Below are positions 1 through 13,500 of a stretch of DNA of 64,000 nucleotides, piece by piece. Source of the stretch: Protea cynaroides (taxonomy: Eukaryota; Streptophyta; Magnoliopsida; Proteales; Proteaceae); contig CM053267.1 of NCBI GenBank assembly GCA_028583415.1, forward strand, positions 44,194,834-44,258,833, in the 5' to 3' direction. Position numbers and translations under genes: made by a program. The notes beneath the pieces are model-generated. The model searched no databases. It saw nothing but the letters and a program-made list of their open reading frames with translations, and was not told the origin of the DNA. Each line of letters starts with the position of its first letter. The first letter of the stretch is position 1.

Positions 1-49
1 TTGATCAGAGGCTACTTTTGTTTCTTTGGGACTTTGCTTATATATATAT

Positions 50-358
50 TGTAACAAAATAGAAAAGAAAAAAAGGGACGATGGAGAAAATGGAGAATGG
101 AGAAGAGGGAGAGAGAATTAACGTGTTTCTCCTCTTCTTATATCCTTGTATTTATAGAGAAAATAGGTAACAAGATACAACTCAATCTCCAAGTCTTAGA
201 AATATACTAAAATACAAAGACTAATAAAGCAAAGAAATAAACTAACTTAAGAAAGAGATAAACTAACTTAAGAAAGAAAATATAGCTTAGTCAACAAGAC
301 TAAGACTTATTCCAATTACCAACTAGACAACTAGACTATTTAGGAATCTATCTTCACA
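50..358 (-). repeat. 3' LTR of the non-autonomous element
   Basis: 309 bp, starting at the tgtaacaaaat of position 50 and ending at tcttcaca (358). It matches 2184-2480 over its length with small differences and carries a few extra bases. The purine-rich tract adjoining position 358 (read on the minus strand) marks it as the 3' copy. Confidence 0.85.
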
Positions 359-1967
359 CCCTCCCTTAAGCTATAGCACAAGGAAATGTGAGAGCTTCAA
401 CTTAGAACAATGTAGCAGTGAAAGTAGCAACAACAGTAGTAGCAACAGTAACTGTAATCGTGGCTACAGTAGTAAGAGGTCGCATCACATGTAACTAGTA
501 ATAAAGGTTGCATCACGTGCAACTGTAGTAGGTTCTGACACGAACAAAGTAGTAGGCTCCAATATGAGCAAGGTAGTAGTAGACTCCAACATGAGCAAAG
601 ATAGAGAAAAGTGTCTCTTCCATGAGTAGACATGAACCAACAAATAATAAAAATCTTCAACTGATGACTTGAGCAGAAAAGTAATCTTCAACTAATAACT
701 AGAGCAAATAAGAATCTCCAATCTCCCCCTCATGTGAAACATGCCACGTGAACAAATAACGAAGAGGAACACTCAATGAGAACACCAAATGATGCAAACC
801 CGGGTTTGAGAATGACCCTCTTGGGTCCACTGATAGGCCCACTCCTAATAATATAAGACCAATTGATGAGGTGTAGTGGCAATTGGATAAATAATCAGAA
901 TTAACTAATAACTTGAAGAAGCCAAACACGCCCTTAGGATATGGTAGGAATTAGAATTAAAGGTAGATTTGGTAAATAACCAGAGTTTGTAATAATCCTT
1001 GATGAAACAAATAGACCTTAGGGCAGAACTTTAATTATCTTAAAAACTAAACCAGTGGGTGGCAAGTTTGTAATTTCCAGCAATGTTGTATGGTTTAGTG
1101 AGGAGACAAACAAGACTTCAGGATATAAAGGCAATTCTATTTAGAGGATAAGGCTAAACTTGGAAAAAAGGAACAAAATAGGATAAAATAGAGTTACTTA
1201 TAAAGGAGGGGCATAATTGGGAAACAACAAAGTACCTCAAGAAATCAATTTGTGACTTGAGGTTGTCTTCAACCTCCAACAAAAATAGGAAGCGGTAAAC
1301 CAGATTTAAGAGAGTCGGTAGAACTCTCTGCTTTGAACTCCAATAGAATTGAAACTACAAGGTATGAATCGAAATCCGTATCCCTCTTATACCCAGTTCA
1401 TACTGAGACCAATAAATCAAAAATAAAAGGGCTACAAACACCTGAACCAGATCTGGCGGTAAGAGATGAAAGGGGTATGTTGCAGGTTTTGGATTTCAAT
1501 ATGGGAGGTTTTCTAGGCATGGGTTTTGGGGGGTTAAATCGTTTCTACAAGAGAAGTCTTTGGCCAAAAGCTCAGGCCAAACGGAGGGGTATTGCCCAGA
1601 AGCAGCAATGCAAACCCAGCATCAGCAGGAAAATTGAAACACAATAACCAGGAATCGAACCAGATCTTGTAGAGAACCTGAACAGCAGAAATATATAGCA
1701 GAGAGCAGCAGCAATATATCGCAATAGATCAAATCATAATCTTACAAAGTAACAAGAAGTAGCAGCAGATAGAGGAAAAGCAGGTAATAGAACTTCTGAT
1801 CAGATCATGAGCAAAGCAGATCAGATCTGGACAGACCAGTAGATCTCGATGGCAGTAGCATATAGGGTAAATAGCAGCAATAATAGGTATAATATAAAAA
1901 GACAAAACAGCAATGGTGGCTGCACACCATGAAGGAGAACTTTAGACGACTCTCAAAACGGAACCTC

Positions 1968-2085
1968 GCTTTGACACCATGTTAAGTTTCCAACTCAAAA
2001 GTTCGAACTAGTAAGTGGAGGGGCTCTCACATATATAAGACACCCAAGGTTCTAGTCTCTAAGAGATGTGGGACTATTCCCAGCA
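1968..2085 (-). repeat. Embedded 106-bp miniature LTR plus a second primer-site-like sequence
   Basis: On the minus strand 2085-1980 reads as a short LTR (TGCTGGGAATAG ... GGAAACTTAACA), followed by TGGTGTCAAAGC (1979-1968), which looks like a primer-binding site. It is the same LTR type as the two 100-105-bp LTRs at 58779-59084. The stretch between this LTR and the outer 5' LTR (about 2086-2170, with two GTCACCCAAAAGAGGG-like blocks) matches the interior of that miniature element. A small element or its LTR has therefore become part of the larger one. Confidence 0.65.
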
Positions 2086-2183
2086 CTCCTCCTCACGTGT
2101 TGGCCCTCTTCTGGGTGGCAGTACAGTGGCATGTGGTCCCTCTTTTGGGTGACCGTACGGAGTGATCATGAGCTCTGATACTA

Positions 2184-2480
2184 TGTAACAAAATAGAAAA
2201 GAAAGAAAAAGGGAAGATAGAGAAAATGGAGAATGGAGAATGGAAAAGAGGGAGAGAGAATCAATGTATTTCTCCTCTCCTTATATCCTTTTATTTATAG
2301 AGAAAATAGGCAACAAAATACAACTCAATCTCTAAGTCTTAGAGATGTACTAAAATACAAAGACTAATAAAGAAAAGAAATAAACTAACTTAGGAAAGAA
2401 AAGATAGCTTAGTCAACAAGACTATGACTTATTCCAATTACCAACTAGACAACTAGACTATTTAGGAAACTATCTTAACA
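2184..2480 (-). repeat. 5' LTR of the non-autonomous element
   Basis: 297 bp, the partner of 50-358. On the minus strand it starts TGTTAAGATAG and ends TTTTGTTACA, directly followed by the primer-binding-like AGTATCAGAGCTC. The two LTRs differ only modestly, so the insertion is not ancient. Confidence 0.85.
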
Positions 2481-2485
2481 TATAT

Positions 2486-3537
2486 CTTGCAATGTTTTAT
2501 GTTGGATCAAATGTAACAGACATAAGTAATTTATTTTAGTTTTAGAAGCCACCAGTACTCTATTAGTTGTTGGATTTAAAATGTTAATACATCCATCGTC
2601 GATATTTTGCACTCCGTTGAGTATTTGATGAGAGTTATTTATGTAATTTTTTTGGTATGTTTATATGATCATCAAGATTCTTTAAGGGAAGTAACATAGC
2701 CCTAACCCCTATCAGATTTGGGGTAGGGGTGTGAGGATGTGACAAAAACACCTACCAGCAACTGGCCTAATCGCCTCCCTGACAACACAATCATGTTTGT
2801 AAACCCTACAACTCCCTTTGACTACCATAGTTTTCATGGTACAAAGGCGAACCAAGGCGGTGGGAAGGTGCCTAAGTGGGCGCTGCAATTTGATCAAGCT
2901 GTGGTATAAAAAAAGGTGGTGTGTTTGGGGTAAAATACTTAAATTTCTTTCTTCTTAGCTATAATTTCAAAGTCCCTTATGTGTAAAATGAAGAATTCAT
3001 TATCTTTACTCATAAATATAAGCAAGATGAAGCTTGGGTGAAACTAAGTGGAGGTCCGAACCGATTGATGTTGAAGAATCAGCAGATGAGTTGTGAGTGG
3101 GAACTTAGTTTCAGTTTGGGTATGCGCCCTTGGATTGCTGTTGCATATTCAGCTCCTGTTGCAGCTGCATGGGACGAGATCCTAATCTGTGATTGGCTCT
3201 GCTCCCCGATTTGGATCTGCTGTTGGAACTAAATTAAAAAAAGCGGGGTTTTTGCTCTAAGCCCGCATCTTCAGCTTCTATTGGAGGGGCAGCGGTTCTC
3301 CCTGAAATGCGTTGAGGCGCAGCAGTTGACTGGACATCTAGGGGTAAAGCACTGTTTCAGTGCGGGCCGCAAGAACGGTACCAAATCGAGGCGTCCTATA
3401 GACTTTGGAACTATACTACTGACTGCAAAACCCTTTTCCAACATCCAGGCAAATGCATATTTATCTGTAGTAAAAAAAGCACAGCAGCACAGAGCAAGAA
3501 ACCATTGAATAGAAAGAACAAACACAAAAGAACATAC
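2486..3537. other. DDI1 intron 9, left part: no gene recognised
   Basis: Non-coding in all frames as far as I can judge. Around 2690-2930 is a stretch with GGCGNACC/AAGGCG-type repeats. Around 3230-3480 is a GC-richer block (CGGTTCTCCCTGAAATGCG, GGGCCGCAAGAACGG) of unknown origin, possibly a decayed transposon. No continuation of the DDI1 protease domain was found here, so the next exon must lie beyond position 1. Confidence 0.5.
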
Positions 3538-6500
3538 CCACAGCGCTCAGCACAAGCTTTGGATATTATTGTTGACTGCGCTCCACTATCAACAAATGCC
3601 TGGAATAAAAGGAAGCAGAAACTACAATTACATATCTTCTTGTTATGTGGTGTTGTTAAACATTGCAAGGCATAGTGACCTTTGTCTTTACCACCAACTT
3701 GCCATGTGGCAACCCTAAAAGGGTCCATGTGACAGAGAACTCCACAACCATCTCACTGGTTATGCTTGAGCTCAAAACAAGAACAAAAAGGGCCAAAATG
3801 TCACTTCAACGTGAGAAAATTACGAGAAATGCAACTAGATTCCAGTACTATGAAATGAAACTTCCATACATTTATAACACTTTAAACTAACTTTTAACCA
3901 AATCCATTTTTTTAGCTTGAAATTTGACCTGTGAAATGGACCAACCCTCATCTATTCCATGTGTACCACATGGCAAGAAAACATTCATTGGTGACAGAGA
4001 TAAAGTCCATTAACCTTTGAAATGTTTTAGTTTCTTCCCTTAGTAGCAAGGAGATTAAAGAAAAACCCATGAATGAGAAACAATGTGCAACAATTATTAT
4101 CATGAAATGTTATGTTTTCAAATCATAAGTTAGTATAGTCCAAATTTAAAGTTTGGCCTTATGAAGTTTGAATGACCCGACCCAAAAAAAATTATTGAGT
4201 CAACCAATCAAGATATATATATAACTCTGTTTAAAGAATAATTTTGAATTCCCAAAGAGAAAAAGGTGTCAAGGTGAAGATATCAATAAGTCACTCACGA
4301 AGGGAATTACTGAAATAATCATAACGGAATTACACGACCCAAATAGAAACACAAAAGACTGTAAGCCTTTAGCACTCGCTTATCATCTGAACAGTTTTGG
4401 AAATAAGCAAAAAAGAAAAATGAGATCGACAATGTTCACAGCATTAAATTTCTAAACTTGTTACTACCTTCAAAGGCACACCATTGACTTCCATGTCTAC
4501 ATACAACATTACCTGAAGAATCACATGAGAAAATACGGGGTCATGCATAGATCTTAGAAAGAGAGGAAAACCACATTACATGTATATGAAGACATATAAC
4601 ACATACCACTCTTGCAAAAGCTTCTGGGTTGTGTTCCAATGCTGCTGCCCAGTTATCATCAATTCCTTTCTGCAATAAAAAAAATATAAAAAAAAAACAT
4701 ATGAAAAGAGAGAACACATTAATTCATAGCCGAACTTTCAATAATCCACTGTAGCTATAAGGGCTGAAAGAAGTGTCGTGTAACGGTGTAAGAAATCAAA
4801 CTTCAATTTCAAAACAGTATCATTACTGGTTGGATCAATTTTAATTAATTTTTAATTAAATATCAAAAGCCTCTTTCCAGTTTCCCAGACCATCACAAGA
4901 TTTTCCATTCTGAATATGAAGCACAAGTACTGACAAGTCCAGACTACTGCATCCCTAGTCATTAATCCAAAACATCCATATTTTAGGCCATCCCAGTGAC
5001 TGAACAAAGTTTCCAAATTTCCTCTGACCAGCCCTGCCTGGAGCCAACACCTAGATGGGCCTAACAACAAACACATATCAGATATAGGATTTAAGGTTCT
5101 GTTTTTTCCCCTCTTAGATTTTGCTTTCTTTTATCACATACTGTTGGCGCTTCAGTAATTATACTATTGGTAGACATGCTTGTTACTTAAACTAAGAGGT
5201 TATTAACTTTGACATCTCTGAAGCATTATGTATCAATTAGAGGTCCTGTTGTATTTTAAAGATTAATCTTCAACAGATTTTAAGAAGGGCTAGTAAAGAA
5301 ATCTGGAATCTTTTTTACCTAGTTTAGGATGAAAAGTAACACAAAGATCTTAGTCAATCCAAAGTAGTGTTACAAGTTCCTTTTCTTAGTTGATAAGCAG
5401 ATGAATTTTATCACTTCCAGGGGTATGGGTTCTCATCACTTAAATAATTACTTCCTTCTTGTCAAGTTCTCCTTAAAAAAAATTATATTTTAAGGTCCTT
5501 TATAGTTGTGGATTCTGTATTATAATCTATCAAGAATAATCATAATTATCTTCACATTTCCTCAATTCCCCGTCCCTGCCCTGGCTATTCAAAATCTCTC
5601 AAAAAACTCATCCAATAACAAATAAAACCCAAGTAAGAAGGAACTAACCTGGTGGATGGCAGCTTCAATTTTCTTCTGTGATTCCACATCGAATGGATCT
5701 GCATACATAAGTGCCTAAAGAAACCCAATCTGTAGAATCAGTTATTTTGTCTAACAATATATTAGTTAAAAATGATACGACCAAAGCTGCAAGAAGATCT
5801 ATATGATATAAAAAAGGTTAAATTAATGAAAGATGAAGCACATTCCACTTGAAGCTAAGGTAATAAAACTGATCAACAGAACTTCATTCTTTGCTAAATA
5901 TTTTAATACATAATATGAGTTACAATTTCAAGAGACGAAGACATTATAGCACACTTAACAAACTCATTAAGAAATACATTATCAGTCAGTCAAGAAGAAT
6001 ACACACACCCAATCATCCCTCCACGCGAGCACACACACACACACACACACAGAAATGAGATTCTTACAAGCTCCTCTTCTTGCCGACGCTTTAATTCAGA
6101 CCTTTGACGATGGCGCTCACGCAACAGGTCCTGAAGCCTATTGAGATCATTTCCAAGAATAACTTGTGCAAATTCAGGATCTGTCTGTTGGTTTAATAAC
6201 CATCAATGATGTCCAAGAAACCCATCAGTCATAACAAAAGAAAGTTCAGGACAATAAGAAAAAATAAAAAGGAAAAATAAAGACGAAACGCCATAACTTC
6301 AACATAAAACAATTATAAACATTAGAATACAAGAACTTAATTCATGCAAACATCTATGATGACAAATAGCCATTCCTTTACTTTTGAATAGCAAGAAACT
6401 CATTATTAGCTTGCAATTTGCAATTGTGCTAAAATAAAGTAACAGCAGCAATAAAGCTAATAATAAAGGACGTGTTGATTACATAGTTGTCAAGGCATTG

Positions 6501-9500
6501 CCTAGGGGCCCAGACGCCCTTGTGATGCCTTGGAAAATCGGGAGCCTTGGGGCACCTAGGCCCCCGTCAGGCCTTCAACGCCTTGGTTCGCCTGGTTAAT
6601 TATGAATAGAAGAAAATATATGCTAATTGACTATGACCTTTACAGTGGTAAAGTGGTTGAGATAGGGGATAGTAGAATGTGTTCAGAAAAAAGAAGACAA
6701 TATGCCATCAAATTACAGCAGCACTGGGTAAAGAGACTAATCACCACACATAACATTAAGAAGGAAGTTACAACATCCCCTAAATTCTGATATAAAAAAA
6801 TGTGCCCACACATTTGCCAATTATTTATGTGTCTTAGACTCTTAACTTTAGAGATAAGGGCAATATAAATTAACTCTCTATCTTCTTCCTGAAATCAACC
6901 AAATCAGAGACAATACATAGAGCATCAAGAAATAGGAACTCTGCATTGCTAGCCATTGCTCTAACCCCCTGGTTACCTCACATGCTATTTGAAGCATCTC
7001 AGATAGAAATCCCGCCACAAGGGTGTGACCTATGAGCAAGAGTTTGGAAGTTCAATCATGCTCTGAAAGAATGCCACACCTGGAGTTTGAATCAGATCAA
7101 GAGCTGAAGAGAGAAACCAGAAGAGAGTGAAATTCCATGACCCAATAATGGGATTTTGAGCCCATTAACTAAACTATGTGCATTGCTGAATTACAACAAT
7201 AATGCTGGCTAAGGCCGCTAATAAGGACATCCAATTTGTGGTTTCCTTCTTAACCAACCACTGCACCTCTTTTCTGCAGATCAAGATATCAGTTAGGAGA
7301 GCGAGGACGCAGCCTATCAGCCATAAAAAAATGAATCTGGTGGTTGTGGACACAAGGACAGCAATGGTAACAACGTTGATTGTGATTCCATCAATTATAA
7401 GCATACACTGATCTGATGGCAAAGATGGAGCAACTGCCATGGATGAAACTAAGAGACTCTCACTGGTGATGATTGATGAGTCAAAATTGATGGCAAAGAG
7501 GAAGCAACTGCCATAGATGAAACTAAGAGACTCTCATTGGTGAGTCAAAATCTTACGCTATTAGGCTCAAGATAATTACTTTACCGTGATTGGGAACCTC
7601 CAAATAAAATTCTTGAGCAGCTTCACTTATCTTTAAAAAATTAGGCTCCAGATAATTAGTAATTACATGTGATGCAGTCCAAGTTTACTCCAGAAGGGGC
7701 CGAAAGAAGAACCTTCCAAAATTGGGCCAGGCCCAATTGGCTGACCAACTCACACTGTTCACGTGAACAGTGTTCACGGTACTGTTCACGTGAACAGTAC
7801 CAACAGCAGAAATTTTCCTTCTTTTGTTATTTATTTCCTAAATTATTCTTAGATTATGTTTCCTAAAGTTAAGTTATGGATTGATATTTTGTAAGTTGTT
7901 TTTTTGGAAACTTTCCTAAATCTATAAAGACAAGTTTCCCTTTTAATTTATCTTAGGATATTTTTTAGATTGGAAACTTTCCTAAATCTATAAAGGCAAG
8001 TTTTCCTTTTAATTTATCTTAGGATATTTTTTTTTTTTAAGATGACTAAACCTTCCTTATTTTGTAATCTTTTCTTAAGTCTATAAATAAGATAAAGAAG
8101 AAGAGAGCCGGTAGATTTAGACCAAAGAAAAAGAAGAGAGTTAGCTCTGATTTTCTGGTTGAGTCTCATAGGTTGTGAGACTCAACCGAAATATTCTGTT
8201 TTATGGTTTTCTTGTCCTTGTGTTAATTCCTTCAAGTTCTTATTATTGCATACTGAATTGCGATACCATTAAGTGCTGATTTGATCAGCGAAAGCTCGTG
8301 GGATTAAAGATTAAAATCATATCGACCAGCTCTAACTAAACCAGTCCCGTTTTCAGATGATAGGTAGTTTTCAAAAACCACATCTCTCTCATCTGTGACA
8401 GATCATCTCCAACTTTGAATATGTCTTCATAATAATTCCAAAAAGATTTCCCATCAAGTTTCAAGTGATTTCAAGGGTTGATTTCAAGATTAGTGGTTTT
8501 CTTCATTACGTTTCTCTGCAGATTTTGTATTGGACTGAATTAAGATCCTGTAGCAAAGAGGGCTTGTTAATTTGACTTGCTTTGAATCCCCTTTTCCACC
8601 AACATGCCCATCCCGAAATAATCTAATAGAAAGAGAGCACCTTTTTTTTTTTTTTTTTTTTTTGATGAATAGAAAGAGACCACTTAACTAAAGAACCCTA
8701 AATATTCTCCCCAAAGATAATGTTTTAAAATTACAAACACCACATTTTGTTGACATAAATGACACATAAGTCAAAGTAACAAAGAAAATTATTTATTCAC
8801 TTACAAAAATCAAAGAAAATTATGGAAACTCCCTAACCTCAATTTTTCCCTCTGCTTGTAAAAGGATTCCCAACAATGGGTTTAGGGATCAGGATTGTAT
8901 TGGCTGTATCAGCTGAGTCAACTAGGGATCACTAGAGCCCAATGCCAAGTTGACTCAGGCATCTCCAGAACTAGGTTTTAGAAGTCATGGGTATCCCCAT
9001 GCTGTGCTCAAACTTGGCTGATCCAGAAAGTATTGACCAAGTTACTCAGGATTGACAATGGGCAATCCTATCCCTAAGTCCTAGTATTAAATCCTTGTTC
9101 CCAATTCTCACCTAATAATCACATGATGAATGGGAGGGACCTTTTATATTCAAGAATACAAGGAATGTGGCCACCCTACAAGGTTCACAAATGCCTAGAG
9201 AGACACCTGTGCATTCTGGAGAGGCACTAAAAATAACTCAATTGTCATTCGAAACCAGCTTTAAAAGCGATCACCATGTTTCTATAAGCCCTTCATCGCT
9301 TTCTTGTCTCTCTATTTGGGGAACAAGACAAGTTTGGCATGAATCCTATGGATAAATACTTTCAAGCAGATGTATCTAAAGCTGCTAGCACTCCACTTAA
9401 TAATATCAGATTCCAGAAAATGGGCTTGATATCTCAGCAATACAAGATTGTATCAAAATCAATACTGAAGAAACAAGCCTACACATTGAATCCATATTGA

Positions 9501-10513
9501 TAGCATCAAACTCACACAAGCTACAATGCATCCTTACAAGGCTTCTAGCAACATGATCAAGAATTACTGCTGATCAACTAGCCAAAGATGATGCTTCTGC
9601 ATAGATTTTAAGTTCAGGGTACTATTTCTAAATCTTGGTCACTGCTATATTTCATTCTCCTTTTTAATGCTACCAATATATTACTCAATTTTGGCAAGCC
9701 CTTAATCAGTTCACAACATCAACCAATAAATAAATAAATAAGTGACAAAGAAGAAGATAGAAGACATGGTTGATTTATAAGAAGCGATACAAGATTGTAT
9801 TAAATTAATACTGGGGAAACTAGCCTACACATTGGATCCATACTGATAGCATTAAACTTACACAAGCTACTATGCAGCACAACAAGGCTTCTTGCAACAT
9901 GACCCAGAATCACTGCTGATCAACTAACCCATGATGATGCTTCAACATAGATTGTAAGTTTAGGGTACTATTTCTAAATCTTGGTCACTGCAATATTTCA
10001 TTCTCCTTTTTAATGCTACCAATATATTACTCAATTTTGGCAAGCCCTTAAACAGTTCACAACATCAACCAATAAATAAATAAATAAGTGTCAAAGAAGA
10101 AGACAGAAGACATGGTTGATTTATAAGAATGTATGCATGAAAGCATTATTAAAAAATTATAACATTGGGTCACTTTGTATAGTGAAAGATTCAAATATAA
10201 TGGAAAATAATGATCAATTCTAGAGTTTCCAGATCACAAGACGGTCACAAGGCTGGGCAATCTTATTTACCTGAAGCAATTGAGCCATCATATTAGAATC
10301 ACGCCGTACATGTTGCTGGAAAGCTCCAGGATTCAAAGCAGAACCATCCGAGTTAAAGCTCAAATCATTGGTGGATGCACTGAAATAATTTTTAAAAAAA
10401 ATGGTAGTCAGCAAGTTGGCACTGGAATGGATTTAGTAGACCCATTTCATGATAAATCCCATGCAAGAGAACTAGAGGATTTATTTTCTCTCTCTTTCTC
10501 TCTTTTTTTTTTT

Positions 10514-10544
<31 letters not shown>

Positions 10545-13500
10545 AGAGGATTGAGCAAGCATAGAAAATCATACCTAAACCTTTAAATGGACATCAAGCA
10601 AACATCATTATATTAAAAAAGGGAAACCAAACTGATGTAGGACAGCCTAGGGTTCTAGATAGGGGTGAAGGGCCGGTCTGGGCCAGTTTTCGGTCCAGAC
10701 CAAATCGGTGTCGGGCTTTATAGGCCCTGCCCAAAACATATCCATTAAAAGATTCGGGCTGGGTGGCCAGAACTATGCACATTAACTAACAGGCTGGTCC
10801 GGTTTCGGGTTGTTATCAGGCTTAGCTTATCGACTTGTAATCGGGCCAGTTCGAGTCGAAAGCCAAGTAGGAAACCCGTTAAGGCCATTTAGAAGGTTGA
10901 AATAGTGAAGCTAGGGTTTAATATTCGGTCTAAATCGGTTTGATTTTGGCCATTATTGGGTTCGGGCTCATCAATCCACTTTTTCAGGCCGATTTTGGGC
11001 TAGCCTGGGCCAGACCACGGTAGGATATGCCATACCTCAACCCGAAACATGTCCAATAATAGTTGGTCTGGGTCGGTTTCGGGTTATTTCAGGCTGGCTC
11101 AATCCGGGCTACTAGTTCGGTCCCAAAATTGACACCCCTAGTTCTAGGTTTCCTACACTTACAGCTAACTAGGTAATAGGTTACCTAATGTTTAGCTAGC
11201 AAGGACAAAAGGCAACAGCATACATATCTTGCATTTAAGCTAGATGTTATCAAATAATAATCAATGTATTCCTAACAGTGTTTTACCAATTGAACAATGA
11301 TCAATAAAGTGACATGGGGATCAGTTTTATAAGCAGCATTTGTCAAGTTCTTATGCAAGAATTTTCAGTATTCCTAAAATAATAACAGCCAGAATTTAGT
11401 GCATAAGACACCAGTTTCTATGTAAATCAATAACATTTCGGTATAAGCAAATCAGATTATTTACCACAGTGAAGCTGAATCACGGGGACCAATACAAGGT
11501 TCTTAATAAGAATGAAATGCTGTAAACAGTACCAGAAAAGCTTGCACAGCATATGAACAGGTCATATATTGTTCACAGGAATTTAAAAATAAAACCTGAA
11601 ATTAAAATGTGCCATTTTTCTTGATAACAGAAATTGAAGAAAGAAATCAGAATTTTACATGTCCATTCTGTTACAGCAAATTGCTAACAAAAGTACAACT
11701 GAAAGGCCATTCTTTCATATAATAAGGAAAGAAAGAACAGCGGGAGGGAGTACAGATTTCGTGTTCTGTGGGGGAAGGGATTAGATGTTCAGAAAAAATA
11801 AGACTAAGAAGAAGTAAGGGGAAAATGAAGTAGAGTGATGGGGAATCAGAGTTAACATAGGAGGGGAAAGGGGAGAAGAGAAATTGAGAGAGAGAAAAAA
11901 GAGACTTACAAGAGTAGGAGATTCCTTTTCATTTCATTTATCTTTGCATAATTTCGTTTTCAGAAAAAAAAATGGTCTTAAAAGGCTACAGGAAAAACTG
12001 TGGGGTTGGGGAACTGCCTAAGGCAGTAACAGAATCCAAAAAAAAAAAAAGGAAAAGGAGGGAAGGAGGGAACTGTTCACGTGAACAGTGAACAGGGGGT
12101 GGGATGACACTACAATTAAAAAATAAATAATAAAAAAAAAAAAAAAGACATAAACTGAAACTGGAAAAAAAAGATAAAAATAAAATAAAATTGCTGATCA
12201 GCTGCTCTGTCATAAAATTGCTGGGATATCCTCATCACAAACAGAAATGATATATATGAGAACCAAACACTTGCCAATCAAAAGATCTGAAGTGCCCACG
12301 TCAACATTCATTGGAGACTGGACCGTGGCTAAGGGGTAAGAAGCCATCGTAACCTCTGCAACAACCGGAGAAGCATCGTCGCTGGTGATCAAGTCCAACT
12401 TCCTCAGGAGGGACCAAGAAGATCAGGGTCTTTGTGGACATCCCTGGCAGTCTCACTAATCTGGCCAGAGAAGGAGGGGAGAGCTCTGGTATTCAAATGA
12501 CGAATAGAAGAAGAGGGGTTGCTCGGGTCTCCATGCACCAGCAAAGTGGCCAAAGACTCCATAAGCTACAAACAGGGAAGCCTCCGACCAATAAACTGAC
12601 CCACCAGTGAATTGTTTCACATCTCACTCTAAAGAGAGCTGTTGGAGCACTTTGCAATTTTTTCATTATTCAACACAGTAGAAGGGATGAACCATAAAGA
12701 AAGCCCTTCCCCTTGATTCAGAGGGTTTGATTCAAAAAAGGCTCTCCATGGACCTTGGGTCGGCCTGCAACCAGAGGATCCAAATGCCTTCTGTCCTGAT
12801 CACTGCATTACTCAGCCCAAAGTACCACCAGCTGCTCAGGGAAATCACAGATTTCACCCCCCTCCAACCCTGGAGAAACAATGCAAGGGGCTATGGAACC
12901 ACAGACAGAAGAAGGATCACTCAGTGGGGTCTAAAAGGATTGCAGGAAAAGGGGGATGATTAACTCTTGCCAAGACGGGAAGGGCTTTGGTCGGAGGAGG
13001 GTGGGGCACCAGGGAACCAGGAGGGGGAAGGGCTATGTCAGAGCGAGCTTTGTAACTAATAAATTACTAGTCTACACATATGGTTTGATCTGGAATTTCA
13101 TTATTTGTGTGGCCAATGGGGTCAGCTATCTCTCCACAAAATTTTAATAACGGTATACAAATTGCCAGCTAAGTCAGGATTAGAGCTGAACTTGGGGCGC
13201 ATATGGGAGTTCGTAAAGGTAGCATCTGTTGGTCTTTGATTAGTAATGGAGGGTAAAATTTGATGCAAATGAAATAGACACTAAGAAACAGAATAAAGTC
13301 CTCTCCCTTTGTGCTCTAACCTTCTTTAGTAAGTACATATTAGATTGTGTGACATCTTTTCTCCATTCCTTTCTCACGACCAAATTTGAAGAGCATTAAT
13401 GAAATTTCAACATCATATTTCCAGGCATGAATTAGAGTGTGATTCAAGTTTGACAATCAATAATGAAAACCATAATCCAGCAAATTAAACAATGTTATCA

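Larger units (their letters stand above)
50..2480 (-). mobile_element. Non-autonomous LTR retrotransposon, complete ends
   Basis: Two related LTRs (50-358 and 2184-2480) begin TGT and end ACA in element orientation and enclose about 1.8 kb. The flanking 5-bp duplication tatat (45-49 and 2481-2485) is perfect, so this is one insertion. Read on the minus strand, the 5' LTR (2480-2184) is followed at once by a tRNA-iMet-like primer site (AGTATCAGAGC, about 2182-2171). A purine tract TTAAGGGAGGG lies just before the 3' LTR (369-359). The interior is rich in purines and CAG/CAA repeats, and I see no gag, protease, RT or integrase. It is therefore a TRIM/LARD-like passenger that would need proteins from another element. 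It lies in the last visible intron of DDI1, in the same orientation. Its interior shares sequence with the element in intron 10 of the RFS6-like gene (around 52300-52600). Confidence 0.85.

Noticed and set aside
1333..1647. Open frame of about 100 codons inside the left LTR element
   Set aside because: No family resemblance, low complexity at its end, and it lies on the strand opposite to the element. Treated as chance.
3271..3525. Minus-strand frame next to DDI1 exon 9
   Set aside because: It continues from the exon 9 donor side without matching the DDI1 protease continuation, so it is intron sequence.
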